From an uncultured Collinsella sp. (lineage in GTDB: Bacteria > Actinomycetota > Coriobacteriia > Coriobacteriales > Coriobacteriaceae): DNA of 8,183 nucleotides. The stretch spans positions 1 through 8,183 of the forward strand of contig CABUZI010000076.1 of assembly GCA_902496005.1 (NCBI GenBank), given 5' to 3'. The position numbers and the translations under genes are program-made. The notes under the pieces are model-generated. The model was not told the DNA's origin. It was given only the letters and a program-made list of their open reading frames with translations, and made no database searches. Positions 5,104-8,183 of the stretch are shown here, one piece after another. Positions within the stretch are counted from its first letter, which is position 1; the number at the start of each line of letters is the position of its first letter.

Positions 5104-5663
5104 ATCTGACCTTTGAGGGATTCTTAAAAGGCTATTGCCGAGAGCTATCCGGACAGCAGTCGCTCAGTTTTAGAAAGCTGGTTAAGCAGGCGACGACGGT
5201 TGCGCCGCGCGTGGCGGAGCCCCTGTTTTTGCTCGCTTTGGCGCAGGGTAAAGCCGAATACGTTCTGGGCTTATCCGAGGGCTCGTGGATGGAAGAAGAT
5301 TACCGAGGCGTTTTGTCCTTGTACGGTCAAGCGGGTAGCATGGCGTCTCTATGCACCAAAAGCGAGCTCCCTAATCGTTATGCCAACGTTTGGCGTGCGT
5401 ATAGAGCGGTGAAGGATAAGCCAGTGGCGGACAGAAGGATCAACGCCCTGATGCGAAAAAGAACATTGGGAGCGCTAGGGGAATCGGGCGTAACGCGCTA
5501 CGGTCTCTGCCGCGATTTGAATCTGAATAAGGGAAACGTTTACGCATACCTAGCCGGTGATGACTCAAAAGTGAGCAGGGAAACGGCGCGCCGCATTATG
5601 GAATATGCGGAGGAGAGGGGTGCCCAAGAAGGGGCCGGGCGCCAGGTGCGTGTGGCGGGGTAA
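5100..5663 (+). CDS. HTH protein paired with the nucleotidyltransferase, possible antitoxin
   Basis: A 187-residue protein starting at TTG 5100. The choice rests on an excellent Shine-Dalgarno, AAGGAGGTG (5086-5094, 7 nt between GGAGG and the start), and on the TTGA overlap with the nucleotidyltransferase stop (TGA 5101-5103), which implies translational coupling. Longer in-frame readings would overlap the previous gene heavily. Residues 1-110 are helical and of no family I know. Residues 122-172 look like a helix-turn-helix: TLGALGESGVTRYGLCRDLN, then LNKGNVYAYLAG as the likely recognition region, then VSRETARRIMEYAEE. A DNA-binding protein encoded with an AbiEii-like nucleotidyltransferase is typical of toxin-antitoxin or abortive-infection loci, so an antitoxin or autorepressor role is inferred. 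In classical abiE the regulator comes first; here it is second. The frame is intact although its partner is broken. rmuC begins 51 nt downstream with no terminator between. Confidence 0.78.
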   Translation: MNLTFEGFLKGYCRELSGQQSLSFRKLVKQATTVAPRVAEPLFLLALAQGKAEYVLGLSEGSWMEEDYRGVLSLYGQAGSMASLCTKSELPNRYANVWRAYRAVKDKPVADRRINALMRKRTLGALGESGVTRYGLCRDLNLNKGNVYAYLAGDDSKVSRETARRIMEYAEERGAQEGAGRQVRVAG

Positions 5664-5714
5664 GATTGATCGCGGTTTTGATTGATGGTCGATTGGGTTT
5701 GTTGGGCGGAGACT

Positions 5715-7070
5715 ATGTCTGCTATTGATATCGTGCTTGTTGTGATCGCCTTGGTGGCGGTGGGGGCTGCTGTGGCTTGTGCCCTGCAGCTCAAGGGCCT
5801 TCGCGCCGAGCTACGGGAGCGCGGCGATAGCGGGGCAGAGATGCTGGCTGCGCTCGAGCAGGCCAACAACGCGCTCGACACCCTCAACGTCGCGTTGACA
5901 GAAACCCGCCGCACGGCAAATGCCATCGCGCAGCAGCAGACGACCGATGCGGCCGTAGAGCAGCAGCGCTACCTGACCATCGCGCGCGAGTTCTCGCAGG
6001 CCGGCGACCGTATGGATGACCTGCGCCGCGAGACGGCCCAGCAGCTGGGCGCCAACCGCGAGGGCATTGAGCACCGCCTGGACAAGGTGCGCGAGACGGT
6101 CGATGCCCAGTTGGGCGCCATCCGCAAGGACAACAACGTGCAGCTCGATCAGATGCGCGCGACGGTGGACGAGAAGCTCTCCCGTACGCTCAACGATCGC
6201 CTGTCTGCATCGTTTAAGCAGGTGAGCGACCAGCTCGAGGCCGTGTACAAGGGCCTGGGCGATATGCAGTCCATTGCCACCGGCGTAGGCGACCTTAAGC
6301 GCGTGCTGGGCAACGTCAAGGCGCGTGGCATTTTGGGCGAGGTACAGCTGGGTGCAATCCTGGCGGACATCCTTACGCCCGACCAGTATCTGGAAAATGT
6401 CGCCACCAAGCCCGGCGCCTCGGAGCGCGTTGAGTTTGCCGTCAAACTGCCGGTAGACGAGGGCGATCCCGTGCTGCTGCCGATCGACTCCAAGTTTCCG
6501 GGCGATGCGTACGAGCATCTGCTCGACGCGCAAGAGTCGGGTGATGCCGAGGCTGTGGCCACCGCGCGCAAGACACTCGACGCAATGGTGAAACGCGAGG
6601 CAAAGGACATCTGCGAAAAGTACCTGAGCGTGCCCGCGACCACCAATTTTGGCATTATGTTCGTGCCGTTTGAGGGCCTGTACGCCGAGGTCGTCAGTCG
6701 CCCCGGGCTTATCGAGACCCTGGGCCGCGACTATCACGTCAACGTTGCCGGCCCCAGCACCATGGCGGCCATTCTCAACAGTCTGCAGATGAGCTACCAG
6801 ACGTTTAGACTGCAAAAACGCACCGACGACGTGCTGCGCGTGCTCTCTGCCGTCAAGGCCGAGCTGCCGCGCTATCAGGCGGCGCTGCGCCGCGCCCAAC
6901 AGCAGATCGAGACCGCGGGTAAAACGGTTGAGGGCATCATCACTACGCGCACCAACGTCATGGAGCGCAAGCTCAAGGACATTGACGCGCTGGAAGACGA
7001 GCGGGAGGCCGACGCGATTTTGGGCTTGGAGTCCGCGGGCCTGCTCGCAGACCAAAAAGACGAGGACTAG
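5715..7070 (+). CDS. rmuC: DNA recombination protein RmuC
   Basis: A 451-residue membrane-anchored protein of the RmuC family, which has a PD-(D/E)XK nuclease-like fold and limits recombination at inverted repeats in E. coli. An N-terminal hydrophobic anchor covers residues 3-24. Residues about 27-190 form a long coiled coil with regularly spaced charged and Gln residues. The RmuC core follows: KARGILGEVQLGAIL (202-216), ERVEFAVKLP (237-246), LPIDSKFPGDAYEHLL (255-270, with D258 and K260 as the D-x-K pair), NFGIMFVPFEGLYAEV (311-326), and HVNVAGPSTMAAILNSLQMS (341-360). The length is typical. The frame is open upstream to TTG 5682 and ATG 5685, but ATG 5715 is preferred: it puts the anchor at the very N-terminus and has GGCGGAG just before it, although spacing is short (3-4 nt). 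It may be partly read from the HTH gene promoter. A terminator follows 12 nt after the stop. Confidence 0.94.
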   Translation: MSAIDIVLVVIALVAVGAAVACALQLKGLRAELRERGDSGAEMLAALEQANNALDTLNVALTETRRTANAIAQQQTTDAAVEQQRYLTIAREFSQAGDRMDDLRRETAQQLGANREGIEHRLDKVRETVDAQLGAIRKDNNVQLDQMRATVDEKLSRTLNDRLSASFKQVSDQLEAVYKGLGDMQSIATGVGDLKRVLGNVKARGILGEVQLGAILADILTPDQYLENVATKPGASERVEFAVKLPVDEGDPVLLPIDSKFPGDAYEHLLDAQESGDAEAVATARKTLDAMVKREAKDICEKYLSVPATTNFGIMFVPFEGLYAEVVSRPGLIETLGRDYHVNVAGPSTMAAILNSLQMSYQTFRLQKRTDDVLRVLSAVKAELPRYQAALRRAQQQIETAGKTVEGIITTRTNVMERKLKDIDALEDEREADAILGLESAGLLADQKDED

Positions 7071-7082
7071 CTGCACCTGACG

Positions 7083-7121
7083 GTGGGGCACCGGCGTAAG
7101 CGCGGGTGCCCCGCTGCTTTT
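7083..7121 (+). terminator. Terminator downstream of rmuC
   Basis: GGGGCACC (7085-7092) pairs with GGTGCCCC (7105-7112). The stem continues inward as GCG/CGC (7094-7096/7101-7103) around TAAG after a G-G mismatch, and outward by a G-U and a G-C pair. It runs into GCTGCTTTT ending at 7121. The T-tract is short and interrupted, so termination may be partial. Confidence 0.75.
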
Positions 7122-7196
7122 CGCATCGTGCTTGCCTGAAGTGCGCTTTAGTGTGCAACAATGGCGTTTCGCCCTATCAGACGCGAAAGGAAGCCC

Positions 7197-8183
7197 ATGT
7201 CTCAGAGAAACACCAGTCCGCTCAAACGCTCCACCGTGCGCCGCACGCTGCAGCGTTTTTGGGACGTTACGCGCACACAGCCGCTGATCGTCTTTCTCTC
7301 GGTGTTCTCGTCGGCGGGCTACATCTTTTTGCTCACGTTTGCCAACACCTACGTGATGGCCCTTATCGTCGACCGCGTCCAAGCGGGTCCCGTGGCGGGC
7401 GATCAAGTATTCGAGGTCTTTGGTCCCTACATTCTGGCGCTCGTGCTCGTTAACCTGGTAGGCCAGATCCTCTCCAAGCTGCAGGACTACACCGTCTACA
7501 AGCTCGAGATTGCGGGCAACTATCACCTGGCGCGCCTGTGCTTTGACACGCTCTCCAATCAATCCATGACATTTCACACCAGCCGCTTTGGCGGATCGCT
7601 TGTGAGCCAAACGAGCCGTTTTATGAGCGGCTACACGGGCCTGGTGGACGTGACGGTGTATTCGCTCATTCCCACCATCACCTCGGTTGTCTGCACGGTG
7701 GCGGCGCTCGCTCCGGTGGTGCCGACGTTTACCGTGATCCTGGTGGGCATCATGGTCGTCTACATCGCATTCGTTTGGCTCATGTACAAACGCATCATGC
7801 CGCTTTCGGCCGCGACGTCCGCCGCGCAAAACAAGCTGTCGGGCGTGCTGTCCGATGCAGTCACGAACATCCTGGCCGTCAAGACCTGCGGGCGCGAGGA
7901 CTTTGAGCGCGACCTGTTCGACGCCGCCGACCGTGCCGCGCGCGATGCCGAAACGGTATCGATGCACGCCATGATGCAGCGCAACTTTACGACCTCGGGC
8001 CTTATCGTCATCACTATGGCCGTGGTGAGCGTGTTCGTCGCGGGCGGCAACGCGTGGTTTGGCATCTCGGCCGGCGCACTCGTCATGATCTTTACCTATA
8101 CGTACAACCTCACCATGCGTTTGAACTACGTAAGCTCCATGATGCAGCGCATCAACCGCGCGCTCGGCGATGCGGCCGAGATG
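7197..8183 (+). CDS. ABC exporter, membrane domain (3' end beyond window)
   Basis: The first 329 residues of an ABC transporter with an N-terminal type I exporter membrane domain; the frame is still open at the window edge. The start at ATG 7197 is set by GAAAGGAAG (7185-7193, AGGA 5 nt before the ATG). A basic, hydrophilic start (1-29) precedes membrane segments at about 30-57, 74-93, 153-175, 177-197, 268-284 and 288-305. Exporter hallmarks are visible: TFHTSRFGGSLVSQTSRFMS (125-144), equivalent to the F-x-x-x-x-x-G-x-L coupling-helix region, and SGVLSDAVTNILAVKTCGRE (215-234), the conserved stretch that contacts the ATPase domain. The ATP-binding domain should follow outside the window, so a fused half-transporter is expected. 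The substrate cannot be told from this part; lipid, peptide or drug export are all possible. Confidence 0.9.
   Translation, partial: MSQRNTSPLKRSTVRRTLQRFWDVTRTQPLIVFLSVFSSAGYIFLLTFANTYVMALIVDRVQAGPVAGDQVFEVFGPYILALVLVNLVGQILSKLQDYTVYKLEIAGNYHLARLCFDTLSNQSMTFHTSRFGGSLVSQTSRFMSGYTGLVDVTVYSLIPTITSVVCTVAALAPVVPTFTVILVGIMVVYIAFVWLMYKRIMPLSAATSAAQNKLSGVLSDAVTNILAVKTCGREDFERDLFDAADRAARDAETVSMHAMMQRNFTTSGLIVITMAVVSVFVAGGNAWFGISAGALVMIFTYTYNLTMRLNYVSSMMQRINRALGDAAEM

Noticed and set aside
7132..7162. Promoter for the ABC exporter (TTGCCT with AACAAT)
   Set aside because: The 19-bp spacer and poor -10 make it unconvincing. The gene likely has a promoter here, but I cannot place it.
5811..7967. 718-codon minus-strand open frame opposite rmuC and the ABC exporter
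   Set aside because: It runs through two well-supported genes, a terminator and an intergenic gap. Its long His/Arg/Leu-rich translation is what codon bias in the antisense frame yields.

Overview
The window reads as chromosomal DNA from a high-GC, anaerobic Gram-positive bacterium, most likely a Coriobacteriia member such as Collinsella. The basis is inferential: GC-rich codon use, Shine-Dalgarno sites of the AGGAGG type, a rubrerythrin (typical of anaerobes), a clusterless MutY-like glycosylase and the general look of the proteins. No sequence search was possible, so the taxon is a judgement. All supported genes are on the + strand.

Layout. 1-302: a tRNA-Asp(GUC) gene with a strong promoter, an A/T-tract UP-like element and an intrinsic terminator. 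303-619: a gene-free region with a candidate promoter and a roughly 150-nt structured leader for the next gene. 620-2032: an Rrf2-family regulator with IscR-like cysteines, followed 21 nt later by a MutY-type DNA glycosylase. 2147-2686: rubrerythrin. 2709-2880 and 3617-3792: two direct copies of an unusual composite repeat, a very long hairpin plus an almost invariant tail ending in an intrinsic terminator. They flank a gene for an unrecognised four-helix membrane protein (2965-3597). 4038-4448: a small single-span membrane protein. 4449-5663: an AT-richer two-gene cassette with an AbiEii/DUF6036-like nucleotidyltransferase, interrupted by an in-frame TAA, overlapped by an HTH-protein gene with a TTG start. 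It looks like a decayed toxin-antitoxin or defence module. 5715-7070: rmuC, with a terminator. 7197-8183: the 5' part of an ABC exporter gene, cut by the window edge.

How the genes relate. Rrf2, the MutY-like glycosylase and rubrerythrin form a thematic oxidative-stress neighbourhood: an Fe-S-type sensor, repair of oxidised-base mispairs and peroxide reduction. Only the first two look like one operon. The nucleotidyltransferase/HTH pair is tightly coupled and probably acquired as a unit. RmuC and the ABC exporter look like ordinary chromosomal genes.

The most unusual signals are the two hairpin-terminator repeats, whose arms differ in sequence but remain self-complementary around a conserved loop; the nonsense mutation in the nucleotidyltransferase; and the glycosylase that lacks the Fe-S cysteines and the 8-oxoG-recognition domain and has Glu at the usual catalytic Asp position.
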